From NCBI GenBank assembly GCA_966185765.1, contig CBIFVZ010000008.1, positions 1 to 64,000 of the forward strand: DNA of 64,000 nt, given 5' to 3'. This stretch comes from CBIFVZ01 sp966185765 (GTDB lineage: Bacteria > Pseudomonadota > Gammaproteobacteria > Enterobacterales > Enterobacteriaceae). Positions 17,486 to 26,247 of the stretch are shown here, one piece after another. Positions within the stretch are counted from its first letter, which is position 1. Each line of letters starts with the position of its first letter. The position numbers and the translations under genes were made by a program. The notes beneath the pieces were generated by a model. It had not been told where the DNA came from. It saw only the letters and a program-made list of their open reading frames with translations, and made no database searches.

Positions 17486-18004
17486 ATGAAAAATGAAAAT
17501 GTTGGGGAAATCATCCTTGATGAGAAAGCCATTGCGCAGGGTGTTGCAAAGGTTGCCGCACAGCTCAATCAGGATTTTGATGAGGCGGTTATTATTACAG
17601 TTGTACCTGGCGGGATGCTTTATACGGCGGATCTTACCCGGCAGCTTACTTTTGAGATTGCAATGGATTACATCTCCTGCCCCCACACGCCGGGCGATCG
17701 GAATAATAACTCGACCATTGTTTTTCATCATAATATTGATATACAAGGCAAAGATATCATCCTTATTGATGATGCAATTGAGTCTGGCGGTACAATGAAA
17801 CGTCTGGTCGCCTACCTGCAAGAAAACTTTGCGCCAAAATCCATCTCGGTTGCCATTTTGTTTGTTAAACCGGGACGAGTGGATATTCCGGTCAAGCAAT
17901 ACTATGCCTGCGAGATGGTGAATGACGACCTTCTGATTGGCTATGGTCTGCCGTGGGAGAACAAATACCGCAACCTTCCTTTTATCGCTAAATTAAAGCG
18001 TTAA
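17486..18004 (+). CDS. Phosphoribosyltransferase (hypoxanthine PRTase-like)
   Basis: A 172-residue protein starting MKNENVGEIILDEKAIAQGV. The ATG at 17486 is preferred over the upstream in-frame Met because similarity begins there. It has the type I PRTase layout: VVPGGMLYTADLTRQL (hood and first loop), and the PRPP-binding loop IILIDDAIESGGTMKRL at about residues 92-108. It should transfer phosphoribose from PRPP to a purine base, most like hypoxanthine PRTases, but it is a paralogue, not the housekeeping hpt. It stands alone between terminators, so the context does not reveal its substrate. Confidence 0.8.
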   Translation: MKNENVGEIILDEKAIAQGVAKVAAQLNQDFDEAVIITVVPGGMLYTADLTRQLTFEIAMDYISCPHTPGDRNNNSTIVFHHNIDIQGKDIILIDDAIESGGTMKRLVAYLQENFAPKSISVAILFVKPGRVDIPVKQYYACEMVNDDLLIGYGLPWENKYRNLPFIAKLKR

Positions 18005-18367
18005 TGCCAGGTTATCGCCTCTACGGGTGTCTATGGGTAAACAGGCATGGCTGAGACCTGATACAGCGGTTTTAGCATCTGCACCAGGTCTCATGCACCT
18101 GTCCTGACATTCTGCGCTAATGGGGGCTGGAAACGGCCCACCACCATCCCTGCTTCTTTCTTCCTGCGGCTTTACGCCATCTCCGGTCATCATGACGGGC
18201 AATATTCGTTATAGCCCTACTGTTATTCGGTCTAAACAGTATGTATGCGTTCTGTTTGTTTAGCGTGCTGGCCCGTGCATGCTTGATAGTTTTCACAAAC
18301 TGGTGCACTTGTAATGGCGAACGCTTGATGATGACTTGCGCAGACGATCGTTGACCAATACATTTAT

Positions 18368-18394
18368 CTGTAACGTTTCACTAAAACGATACAG
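18368..18394. promoter_or_regulatory. Candidate operator of the LacI-type regulator
   Basis: The 440-base non-coding stretch before the regulator contains a 27-bp palindrome, CTGTAACGTTTCA-C-TAAAACGATACAG, whose two 13-base halves match at 11 positions. Odd-centred CG-containing palindromes of this kind are typical of LacI-family operators. Position 60-85 bases before the start suggests autoregulation. The rest of the stretch (18005-18367) shows nothing convincing. Confidence 0.6.
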
Positions 18395-18452
18395 ACAGAC
18401 CGATTGGGGTCTTCATCCATAAACGCAGGCCGCCAGTCAGGAGATGCCGACT

Positions 18453-19502
18453 ATGGCAAATATACGTGATGTTGCCACATACGCAGGTGTATCTGTCAGT
18501 AGTGTCTCTAACGTGCTAAATGGTCGTCTTAATCAGATGAGTCCGGCAACCCGTGAACGTATTGAGCAGGCAATGCAGGCGTTAAACTACCAGCCAAACC
18601 GCATTGCGCAGCAATTAAAAACGGGGCATGTGCGCATGTTTGGTTTGCTGGTGCCGTCAATTGTTAACCCTAGTTTCTCTGCCCTTGCCCGTGAGGTAGA
18701 GTTAGCGGCCAGGGCGCATAACTATCGTGTGCTGCTCGGTAATACCTACCGGCAGGAAGATGAAGAACGCGCTTTTATTGAGGATATGTTCGCTCATGGT
18801 GTACGGGGCATTATTGTGGCCGCCAGCGATGTTCGCAAAATACATTTTGTGAAGGCGGCCAGACAGGGAATGGTCATTATTAATTATGACAACCGACTGG
18901 CCTGTAATATCGATAATGAGTTCAGGCAGTTTGACAGTGTATCAATGGATAACGTTGAGGCCGGGCGTATTGCCGCATCGCACCTTGTTGAACGTGGGTG
19001 CAAAAACATTGTTCTTGCCACGGAGGCCAGCCTGACCATGAGCCGTAGCCATAAAATTGACGGCTTCCAGACGGTACTGCGTAACCACCAGCTCACGGGT
19101 TCTCAGCGCGTCATTGAAGAGAGAGCGCTTGGTGGCTATGGCGATACGGAAATGACAGAACTCGGCTATGCTCTGGCAGGACGCATACTCAATATATCGC
19201 CGCGCCCGGATGGGATTGTGGCTATAAACGATGCCGTGGGAGTGGGGTTACTGGCTGGGTTACGCGATGCGGGCGTGGCAGTACCGGACGATATCTCCGT
19301 GATCGGGATAGATAATATCCCGCTGTCGAAGCTGACCTACCCGCCAATGAGTTCGGTCATGCCGCCATTAGAGAAAATGGCCCCCCTGATGATAGCGCGT
19401 CTTTTACAACGTATTGAGAACCCACAGTTGGCTCCCGAAGAGTTTTTATTTGCACCAGCCTTAGTGAGCCGAGGGTCCGTAAGAAAAAGCGTTAACGAAT
19501 AA
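18453..19502 (+). CDS. LacI-family transcriptional regulator
   Basis: A 349-residue repressor starting MANIRDVATYAGVSVSSVSN. The ATG at 18453 has AGGAG nine bases upstream; the ATG at 18444 lies too close to that site. The HTH is followed by the hinge helix (RIEQAMQALNYQPNRIAQQL) and a periplasmic-binding-protein-type sensor domain with GLLVPSIVNPSFSALARE, VNYDN-like strands and the C-terminal GIDNIPLSKLTYPPMSSV. It heads a unit with an MFS transporter, a dehydrogenase and an RbsD-like mutarotase, so it probably senses the sugar or sugar acid they handle. The ligand is unknown. Confidence 0.9.
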   Translation: MANIRDVATYAGVSVSSVSNVLNGRLNQMSPATRERIEQAMQALNYQPNRIAQQLKTGHVRMFGLLVPSIVNPSFSALAREVELAARAHNYRVLLGNTYRQEDEERAFIEDMFAHGVRGIIVAASDVRKIHFVKAARQGMVIINYDNRLACNIDNEFRQFDSVSMDNVEAGRIAASHLVERGCKNIVLATEASLTMSRSHKIDGFQTVLRNHQLTGSQRVIEERALGGYGDTEMTELGYALAGRILNISPRPDGIVAINDAVGVGLLAGLRDAGVAVPDDISVIGIDNIPLSKLTYPPMSSVMPPLEKMAPLMIARLLQRIENPQLAPEEFLFAPALVSRGSVRKSVNE

Positions 19503-19639
19503 ATTTTCAGGCGCGTCATTCATTTTCTGTGCATGATATCATGTACGGTGAATAAAAGATAAATGGTCCCTGTTTATTTAAAGGCGTGTTTTCTGGGCCA
19601 GAAATAACCATCTTAATAGCATACTGATATTGCTGTGAA

Positions 19640-19654
19640 TTTAAACGCGTTACA
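19640..19654. promoter_or_regulatory. Possible second operator before the transporter gene
   Basis: TTTAAACGCGTTACA has the 8-bp palindromic core AACGCGTT. Read on the other strand it begins TGTAACG, the same bases as in the operator before the LacI-type gene. It lies 67-81 bases before the transporter start. Weaker than the first site. Confidence 0.4.
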
Positions 19655-19720
19655 TTTTTGCCAACTGCATGGTGGGATCCCCTGCCCTGTTATTCTGTTT
19701 GATTTTGCAGGATGAATATA

Positions 19721-21026
19721 ATGGTTAAAAGAACTCCGCACGAAATTGAGCGCAGCGCCATTAAAAAGCTCACGTTAAATATTGTGCCGCTGATGGTGCT
19801 TCTGTATTTCCTGGCCTTTCTGGATCGCAATAATATGGCTTATGCAGCCATCGCGCTGGAAGATGGTCTGGGGTTAACCGCCTCGGCATTTGGCTTTGCT
19901 TCAGGTATTTTCTTTATTGGTTATTTTATGTTTGAAATCCCCAGTAATGCCGGGACGATTAAATTCGGGCCTCGAGTCTGGTTTGCCCGCATTCTGATTA
20001 CCTGGGGGATTTTCGCTACTTTATTGGGTTTTGTGCGCACGCCGCTTGAGTTGTATATATGCCGCTTTATGCTTGGCGTCTGTGAGGCCGGTTTCTTTCC
20101 CTCTGTTGTCTACTATTTCACTGTATTCTTCCCTCAAAAGCACCGCACCAAAATTCTGGGCTTATTTATTATTGTACAGCCGTTGTCACGCCATTGGCTC
20201 TCCCCTTTCCGGGCTTATTCTAAATCCTGAGCACAACTGGTTCGGGCTGGAGTCCTGGCGCTGGCTGTTTATTATTGAGGGTCTTCCACCGATTATTATC
20301 GGGCTGCTCATCCCTTTTCTTATTAAGAACTCGCCAAAAGAGGTGGGTTATCTGGATATGGAAGAGAAGGCCTGGCTCATTGAGACCGCCGGGCGTAGTA
20401 AGTCTGGCTCTGAAATTACGTTTGCTGCCTTTTTGAGTGGCATAAAGAATAAAAAGTTTCTGCTATATGCATTGCTTAATTTTGGCATGGTGTGCGGTAT
20501 TTATGGTTTTGGTATGTGGCTACCTTCCATTATTACCGCCTTGTCTGGAGACGATATATTCCAGGTCAGTTTACTTGCTTTTATTCCGTATGGTCTTGCG
20601 GCGCTACTGGTTTATCCGTGGAGCCTGTGGGCCAGCAGAAGTCGGCAAATTGGTGTTTTTGCCGGTATCAGTATGATTATCGCGGCCATTGGTCTTACGG
20701 GTGCCGTTATCTTCTTTAGCTACAGCATTCTGGTAGCGATGGGATTCTTGTGTCTTGCCGCCATCGGGATTTACACGGCAGTCCCCTGCTTTTTGTCGAT
20801 GCCGGCCAATATTTCAACCGGTGCGGCAGCCGCAGCAGGTCTGGCGGTAGTGAGCAGTATTGGGAATATTGGGGGATTTGTTGCGCCCTGGGTCGTAGGT
20901 CTACTTAAAGACTTCAGCAGCAGCAATACACCGGGCCTGCTCTTTCTGGCGCTGAGTGTGCTGCTCACCGGTTTAGTATGCATTTTCTACTGCGCAAAGC
21001 AGCGTGAAGGTGTGATTCATTCCTGA
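19721..21026 (+). pseudogene. MFS transporter (anion:cation symporter type), frameshifted
   Basis: Together the two frames encode a complete permease of about 435 residues, starting MVKRTPHEIERSAIKKLTLN; AGGA lies eight bases before the ATG at 19721. It is of the ACS type (glucarate/galactonate/phthalate permeases). The first frame breaks at about 20186-20190 after IIVQPLS and runs to a stop at 20230. The second frame resumes with AIGSPLSGLILNPEHNWFG. The family expects PLSxAIGxPLSG, so two bases are probably missing. As written, the product would end after about 170 residues, roughly five helices. It may be a real inactivation or a sequencing error, since all neighbours are intact. Confidence 0.8.
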
Positions 21027-21049
21027 CGGCATGTTAAAAAGAGGTGTTA

Positions 21050-21817
21050 ATGATGGGCAGTCTTACAGGTAAACGCGTATTTATTACGGGCGCAGAACAA
21101 GGTATTGGTAAAGCGACGGCCACCCGGTTAATTAAGGCTGGCTGTGATATTTTTATCCACTACCACAGCGGTGAGGACGGACCGAAAGAGCTGGTCGCAC
21201 TTGCCCATGCTTCAGGGCAAAAGGCTGATTATTGTTATGGCGACCTTTCCTCTGTTGAAGACACCAGACACTGTGTCACTAAAGCAGCGCAACTGCTCGG
21301 CGGTATTGATATTCTGATCAATAACGTTGGCGGTATTGTGGGTCGTAAATGGTTAGGTGAAATAGATACACCGTTCTGGCAGAAAGTTATTGATGTCAAT
21401 ATGACCACGATGCTTAATGTCACTCAAACCGCACTCCCTTTTCTTAAGGCCGCGCAGGATGGCGCCAGCATTGTTAATCTCGCCTCGCTGGCCGGACGTG
21501 CCGGTGGTCATTCGGGTTCATTAGTCTATTCCACCACCAAAGGTGCCATCCTGACCTGGACACGTTCTCTGGCCGCTGAACTGGGCGAATACGGTATTCG
21601 TGTTAATGCCGTGGCACCTGGGCTTATTCTCGGTACCCGTTTTCATGAGCGTCATACCACAGCGGCGTCGGCTGAGGAAACTGTGCGCGGCATTCCACTT
21701 GGGCGCGCTGGCAATCCTGACGATGTTGCCAGGGCCATTACCTTTCTGGCGTCTGAGTATGATGGCTTTATCTCCGGGGCGACTATAGATATTAACGGCG
21801 GCATCTATCGGATGTAA
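21050..21817 (+). CDS. SDR-family oxidoreductase
   Basis: A 255-residue classical short-chain dehydrogenase/reductase. Cofactor-binding GAEQGIG is near residue 14, then NNVGG, the catalytic Ser in NLASLAGRAGG, and Y-x-x-x-K in VYSTTKGAILTW. INGGIYRM closes the C-terminus as in 3-oxoacyl-ACP reductase and glucose-dehydrogenase relatives. It should oxidise a sugar, sugar acid or polyol hydroxyl with NAD(P). Starts at 21050 or 21053 both follow AGAGG. It lies 23 bases after the transporter and 29 before the mutarotase in one operon under the LacI-type regulator. Confidence 0.87.
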   Translation: MMGSLTGKRVFITGAEQGIGKATATRLIKAGCDIFIHYHSGEDGPKELVALAHASGQKADYCYGDLSSVEDTRHCVTKAAQLLGGIDILINNVGGIVGRKWLGEIDTPFWQKVIDVNMTTMLNVTQTALPFLKAAQDGASIVNLASLAGRAGGHSGSLVYSTTKGAILTWTRSLAAELGEYGIRVNAVAPGLILGTRFHERHTTAASAEETVRGIPLGRAGNPDDVARAITFLASEYDGFISGATIDINGGIYRM

Positions 21818-21846
21818 CACAGCAGCAATGCGTGTAGAGGTTAATA

Positions 21847-22293
21847 ATGATTAAAACTGAAATTATTCATCCGCCACTCCTTAATGCTCTGGCGAGATGC
21901 GGCCATAAAACGCAGATTCTGATTGCGGATGCAAACTATGCTTTTGCCGGGAATGTTGCTGAAGAAACAGAAATTATCTGGCTCAATCTGTCTGCGGGCA
22001 CGGTCAGCGCGCCATTATTGCTTGAGAAAATTCTGGCGGTTATCAACGTAGAGAGAGCCACCATGATGGCCTGGCCAGAGGATGTTCAAAATACTATTGC
22101 CAGCGAATACGCTGCGTTATTATCCGGCACCTGCCAGATGGACTACCTTGAGCGGGAGGCTTTTTATTCGCGCGTAAAATCACCCTTAACGAGGCTGGTT
22201 ATTGCCAGTGGCGAGACCCGATTATTTGCAAATGTACTGTTAACCGTTGCGCCGGTTATCACCCCTCAGGCCAGCCCGAAGAAGGCGCTTTGA
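21847..22293 (+). CDS. RbsD/FucU-family sugar mutarotase
   Basis: A 148-residue protein. The family signature is clear at the N-terminus: LLNALARCGHKTQILIADAN, with the catalytic His and Asp of pyranase/mutarotases. FucU and RbsD interconvert anomers or ring forms of fucose and ribose so that catabolic enzymes receive the right form. The gene is the last of the LacI-regulated operon, implying that a reducing sugar is the substrate. TAGAGG precedes the start. A bidirectional terminator follows. Confidence 0.85.
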   Translation: MIKTEIIHPPLLNALARCGHKTQILIADANYAFAGNVAEETEIIWLNLSAGTVSAPLLLEKILAVINVERATMMAWPEDVQNTIASEYAALLSGTCQMDYLEREAFYSRVKSPLTRLVIASGETRLFANVLLTVAPVITPQASPKKAL

Positions 22294-22322
22294 TGACGCC
22301 TTCGCGCTATGGACTGGCAATA

Positions 22323-22355
22323 AAAAAACCGGTACCACACGGACACCGGTTTTAT
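22323..22355. terminator. Bidirectional terminator
   Basis: AAAACCGGT and ACCGGTTTT form a 9-bp A/T-flanked stem over an 11-base loop. It lies 30 bases past the mutarotase gene and 33 bases past ybcH, which converge here. A-runs and T-runs on either side allow it to work in both directions. Confidence 0.85.
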
Positions 22356-22387
22356 AAAACCAGACAGACACGCCTGTCGTCTGGCTA

Positions 22388-23275
22388 TTAGCGGGCCAGA
22401 ATAGTATGCGCTACGGGTAAATAACGCAGCGAGAAATAAACCCGGCTCTTTCCACATGCCGATGGCGTCGCCAACAGTGTATTAATTTCAGCACTGGATT
22501 TTGGCTCCGCACGGAATGTCTCTCCCGGCTGGCTGTTGAACAGCTCATAAATCACCCCTTCAGCTGCCCCATTGCTGCAGTTTGCGCTGGCGTTCAGGTA
22601 AAGCTGGCGCTGCGCCTCGCTCAACGTCCCCACTCCGCTGCCATCCTGAATCCAGATATGCAAACCCGTGCTGTGCAACTGTTGCATGAAACGGGCATAG
22701 GCGTCTGGTTCCATGTTTCCGGCAAAAAAGCTGCTGATATAGACTGGCTTATCCGACAGTTCGTTAATCCCACGGCGGGTGTCACTAAGCCATTTCAGCA
22801 GCGGCTGACGCCGTGCCTCGTTGCGCCAGTTATGGTCGTCGATTTCGGCGCTGATATACCACCCATCGGGCGCTACGCCTGCGCCATCAAGCCAGTGACG
22901 CAGTTGCTCCAGGTCGTTTACGCGCAGTCGGTTGAGATAGTTTTCCAGCGCCAGTGCGGGTTGCTGCTGGCGAGTGAAAAAATCAGGGTCGGCGTAAAGT
23001 CCGATGATGACCTTCAGGCCTGCCTGGCGCGCGGCGGCAGTACGTTCAACCAGTTTCGCCGTTTCGTTGGTATTGCTAAAGGCATCACCATAACGCGTCC
23101 ACTGCAAAATCAGCGTATCAAAACCCTGCTTGCGTACCGATTGCATGAGCGATTGCCAGGAGTCGTTGCTGACCTGGTTGTCGCGCAATTGCGGTTGCCA
23201 GAAGATACCCGTCATGGCAGCGGCCCCCTGACTTGCCAGCACCAGCGTGAGCAATAAAAAACGCAGCAGATTCAT
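22388..23275 (-). CDS. ybcH: YbcH, periplasmic DUF4434 glycosidase-like protein
   Basis: A 295-residue exported protein; E. coli YbcH is of the same size. The signal peptide is MNLLRFLLLTLVLASQGAAA. The mature part begins MTGIFWQPQLRD and contains FDTLILQWTRYGDAF, GWYISAEIDDHNW and VYISSFFAGNMEPDAY. This is the TIM-barrel pattern of the DUF4434 glycoside-hydrolase-like family. Its ATG overlaps the nfrA stop by one base. As the last gene of wecB-nfrB-nfrA-ybcH it may trim or process the ManNAc-containing glycan made by NfrB. The enzymatic activity is inferred. Confidence 0.87.
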   Translation of the reverse strand: MNLLRFLLLTLVLASQGAAAMTGIFWQPQLRDNQVSNDSWQSLMQSVRKQGFDTLILQWTRYGDAFSNTNETAKLVERTAAARQAGLKVIIGLYADPDFFTRQQQPALALENYLNRLRVNDLEQLRHWLDGAGVAPDGWYISAEIDDHNWRNEARRQPLLKWLSDTRRGINELSDKPVYISSFFAGNMEPDAYARFMQQLHSTGLHIWIQDGSGVGTLSEAQRQLYLNASANCSNGAAEGVIYELFNSQPGETFRAEPKSSAEINTLLATPSACGKSRVYFSLRYLPVAHTILAR

Positions 23276-26247
23276 TACCAGTGAACTCCCAGAGTAAGGA
23301 ATGCGTTGTTTCGCTCGCCCGCATTCTGATTGATGGTGTTAAGCGTGCGCTGGTATTCCAGACCCAGGCTCACTTTATGCGGCCATGCATCATAACGCGT
23401 TTGCCCGCTCCAGATATTCCAGCGTACGCCAACGCCGACATATTCACCGCCGCGCGTACTGCCGTCGCGATAGCCGCTGATTTGTGCGTGGGCATAAGGC
23501 TCAATAGTCTGGCCCTCGGCGATTTTCTGATGCCAGCTGGCGCGATAGTCGGCAGTCCAGGCCTGATAGTCCTGGCGCACGTAATGGGCTGCGTCAAGAT
23601 ACAGGTTTTGCGCAAACCAGCCCTGACCATTCGGATGCCATTCGTCGCTGTATTTACCGTCGTTAAACAACGAAGCGCTGGCGCGCAGCATGGTGTCAGA
23701 CTCTCCGCGGTTTCTGTCGAGCGGGGTTTGTTGTTCAAGGCTGAGGAAAAATACATAGTCGCGCAGCGGCTTCCAGCGCACGCCTGCGCCAAGCATGGGA
23801 TCTTTAACCGGCAACATAATGCCGCTGTCGCCGGTATCGGCAAAGATTCTGCCATACAGAGAGACCGTATCACCCTCAAGCAGTACGTTACGCCCGGCAC
23901 GGTAATCCAGCTCCAGCTGACCGTAGCTACGATAGCTCTGACTGGCTGATGTCCCGCCAGGGATAGTGTTCGCGCTGCTGAGTGTGCCTGAACGCAGCCC
24001 CATAGTACTGTCAAAGTTAATGGTCCAGCGACGCGCCACATCTTCATGCAGACGCCGGAAATTAAAGCGCTCCTGATTTTGCTGCGGTGTTAACGTAGTG
24101 ACCTGCTCCTGTCGGTTGAGATCATCGACCACCATGCGGGCGTAACGTTGTGTCTGCGGGATGTCGTCCAGTCGCTGATTCACATAGGCGAGCTGGCGCA
24201 CAATGGCGGGATCATCAGGCAGGCTACCGTACGCTTTTTCCAGCTCAGTACGCGCACCGGCGGCATCCCCGTTGTCCCACAGTGCGTAACCCAACGCAGC
24301 CTGCGTGGCGCTGTTGTCAGGCTCTCGCGCTAAAGCCTGGCGTAAATCATTGATAGCGGCCTCTGACTGGCCTTGTTGGCGGTAAATTTCTGCGCGGGAA
24401 GCGTAAGCACGAGCCGTAGGTTCAATCGCGATAGCACGGTTAAGGTCGGCCAGCGCCTGTTGTGGTTGGGTAGAGGAGTAACGTTGTGCGTGCAGCCACC
24501 AGTAATGTTCGGTGTTATCCATACCCCGGTTGCGCTCTTCCTGTAACCAACGTTCAAGCGCCTGCCGGTCACCGGCTGCCTGTGCGGTATTCGCGGCGGC
24601 CATCAGGTCGTCATTACGCATATTTTCGGTCTTAATAGCGTGCCAGGCACGCATCGCGGTTGCGTAGTCCTGAACCTGGTAAGCCTGATAGGCGACGGCG
24701 CGATGGTTGTCATCATTTGCAAGCCGTGCTTCGCTCTGGCGAAAGGCGTACAGCGCCATCCCGGGGAGCGTATCGCGCCAGCAGTTACCGAGCATGCTCC
24801 AGGCGGCGGCATCCAGTGTTGAAGGCATATCGCCGAGAAGCTGTTGTACCTGGTTACAGTCAGTACTGACGCCAGGCAACCGGCTCTGTGCCAGACGCAG
24901 TTCTGCCGTGGGTAGCGGTTTGAGCAGGCGCGCTTTTTGCGCAGGCGTCAGTGCATTCGGATGCGCTTGTGCCAGGGTAAACAGGCGCATTATCAGGGTA
25001 TGTGCAATGGGAGAATTGCTGACGAAGGGATAGCGCTGTGCCAGTAATGTTGCCGCTTGCGGCGCTTGTCCGGCCTGGATCAACTGCCAGCTCAACCGGT
25101 CCAGATTGGCAAGTGTTGGGTTCTCACGCCAGAACTGGCGCGCAAGGCGTAGTGTCTCGGCTGTGTTATGCGCAGCTTCGCTGAGCGCATAGCGCTCTTC
25201 GGGCAGTGCATCTGCGGGCAGGCTGTCGAGCAGACGTTGCGCGCCCGCATAGTTTTTCTCTTTCATCATCTGCGGCAAGGTGGCGCCTACGATGTAACGC
25301 TGGTTTTGCGCAAAGCGTGCGTTATAACTCGCCAGGGCTGACTGAGGATCGGCGCTGTAACGCCCTACCAGATAGAGCCAGCGTTGCTCCTGTGTAGCGC
25401 TGCTGAAGGTCGCAGGCGGTTTGGTCAGATAATCTCGCAGGCGCGCCGTTTCACCGCGCTCGGCAAGAGATGTGGCATAGTCAATGCGCTCATCAGGTCG
25501 GTTGAATGTGCCTTTTGCCTGTAAAGCCAGCAGCTTGTCATCAAGGTGTCCGGCAATCAGCACGTCAAACCACTGCTGTTGTTCTGATTGCGTCAGGTTT
25601 TGCGCATTGCGACTTAAAAGCGTATCAGCCAGTTGCCAGCGTTTGAGATAGATGGCACGTTGTAGCAAATTGTTATAAAGGGTTTTGCCTTGTGCAGTGG
25701 TGGCGAAATCGCCCTTGCTAAGCTGTTGAAGTGCGATATCCAGCTCACCCAGTCGAATGGCATTTTCACCTACCTCACTGCGACACTGCGCGGATGAGGC
25801 CTGTTCACAGCGTTTTTGCTGCGCCAGTAGTTCTGTGAGGTTGGTGATGTTCTCCTGCTTACGCGGAATCGCGTTCAGGCTTGCCAGCAGGCGTTTATCA
25901 CCCGCGTTAATTTTAAGCTGTTCGTTCAACAGTTCTCTGGCCTGCTCGTCATGGCCAAACTGACGCAGGGCTTGTGCCAGATACAGCGTCAGTTGCACAT
26001 TGTCCGGCGCTTTCTGATGAGCACGCTCAAATTCGCGCAGTGCGGTAGCCTCATCGTTGTTTTTCAGCGCCCGCATAGCCCTTTCGAGGTGCGGGTAAAC
26101 AATAAAGTGGCGATAGTCACTCAACCCCAGCGCTTTTGCGCTGTCGTCAGCAGGCACCTGAGCCTGCGCGCTGGTACACCATAGCGAACCCAGCAACAGG
26201 CACAGCAAACTCGGCATGCTGCCGTGGCTTTGTAGCATTTTATTCAT
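23275..26247 (-). CDS. nfrA: NfrA outer-membrane protein, N4 receptor / glycan exporter
   Basis: A 990-residue protein, exactly the E. coli NfrA size. A signal peptide (MPSLLCLLLGSLWCTSAQA after a short N-terminal extension) is followed by a long region of TPR-type helices, for example ATALREFERAHQKAPDNVQL and AINDLRQALAREPDNSATQA. A C-terminal beta-barrel ends in the aromatic strand NNAFLTLGVHW. NfrA was found as the phage N4 receptor in E. coli and fits the TPR-porin layout of exopolysaccharide exporters such as PgaA and BcsC. It overlaps nfrB by four bases (ATGA) and ybcH by one, so the three are translated together. Confidence 0.93.
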   Translation of the reverse strand: MNKMLQSHGSMPSLLCLLLGSLWCTSAQAQVPADDSAKALGLSDYRHFIVYPHLERAMRALKNNDEATALREFERAHQKAPDNVQLTLYLAQALRQFGHDEQARELLNEQLKINAGDKRLLASLNAIPRKQENITNLTELLAQQKRCEQASSAQCRSEVGENAIRLGELDIALQQLSKGDFATTAQGKTLYNNLLQRAIYLKRWQLADTLLSRNAQNLTQSEQQQWFDVLIAGHLDDKLLALQAKGTFNRPDERIDYATSLAERGETARLRDYLTKPPATFSSATQEQRWLYLVGRYSADPQSALASYNARFAQNQRYIVGATLPQMMKEKNYAGAQRLLDSLPADALPEERYALSEAAHNTAETLRLARQFWRENPTLANLDRLSWQLIQAGQAPQAATLLAQRYPFVSNSPIAHTLIMRLFTLAQAHPNALTPAQKARLLKPLPTAELRLAQSRLPGVSTDCNQVQQLLGDMPSTLDAAAWSMLGNCWRDTLPGMALYAFRQSEARLANDDNHRAVAYQAYQVQDYATAMRAWHAIKTENMRNDDLMAAANTAQAAGDRQALERWLQEERNRGMDNTEHYWWLHAQRYSSTQPQQALADLNRAIAIEPTARAYASRAEIYRQQGQSEAAINDLRQALAREPDNSATQAALGYALWDNGDAAGARTELEKAYGSLPDDPAIVRQLAYVNQRLDDIPQTQRYARMVVDDLNRQEQVTTLTPQQNQERFNFRRLHEDVARRWTINFDSTMGLRSGTLSSANTIPGGTSASQSYRSYGQLELDYRAGRNVLLEGDTVSLYGRIFADTGDSGIMLPVKDPMLGAGVRWKPLRDYVFFLSLEQQTPLDRNRGESDTMLRASASLFNDGKYSDEWHPNGQGWFAQNLYLDAAHYVRQDYQAWTADYRASWHQKIAEGQTIEPYAHAQISGYRDGSTRGGEYVGVGVRWNIWSGQTRYDAWPHKVSLGLEYQRTLNTINQNAGERNNAFLTLGVHW

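Noticed and set aside
17993..18308. Minus-strand frames between the phosphoribosyltransferase and LacI genes
   Set aside because: Low-complexity composition, no ribosome binding site, and overlap with each other; treated as non-coding.
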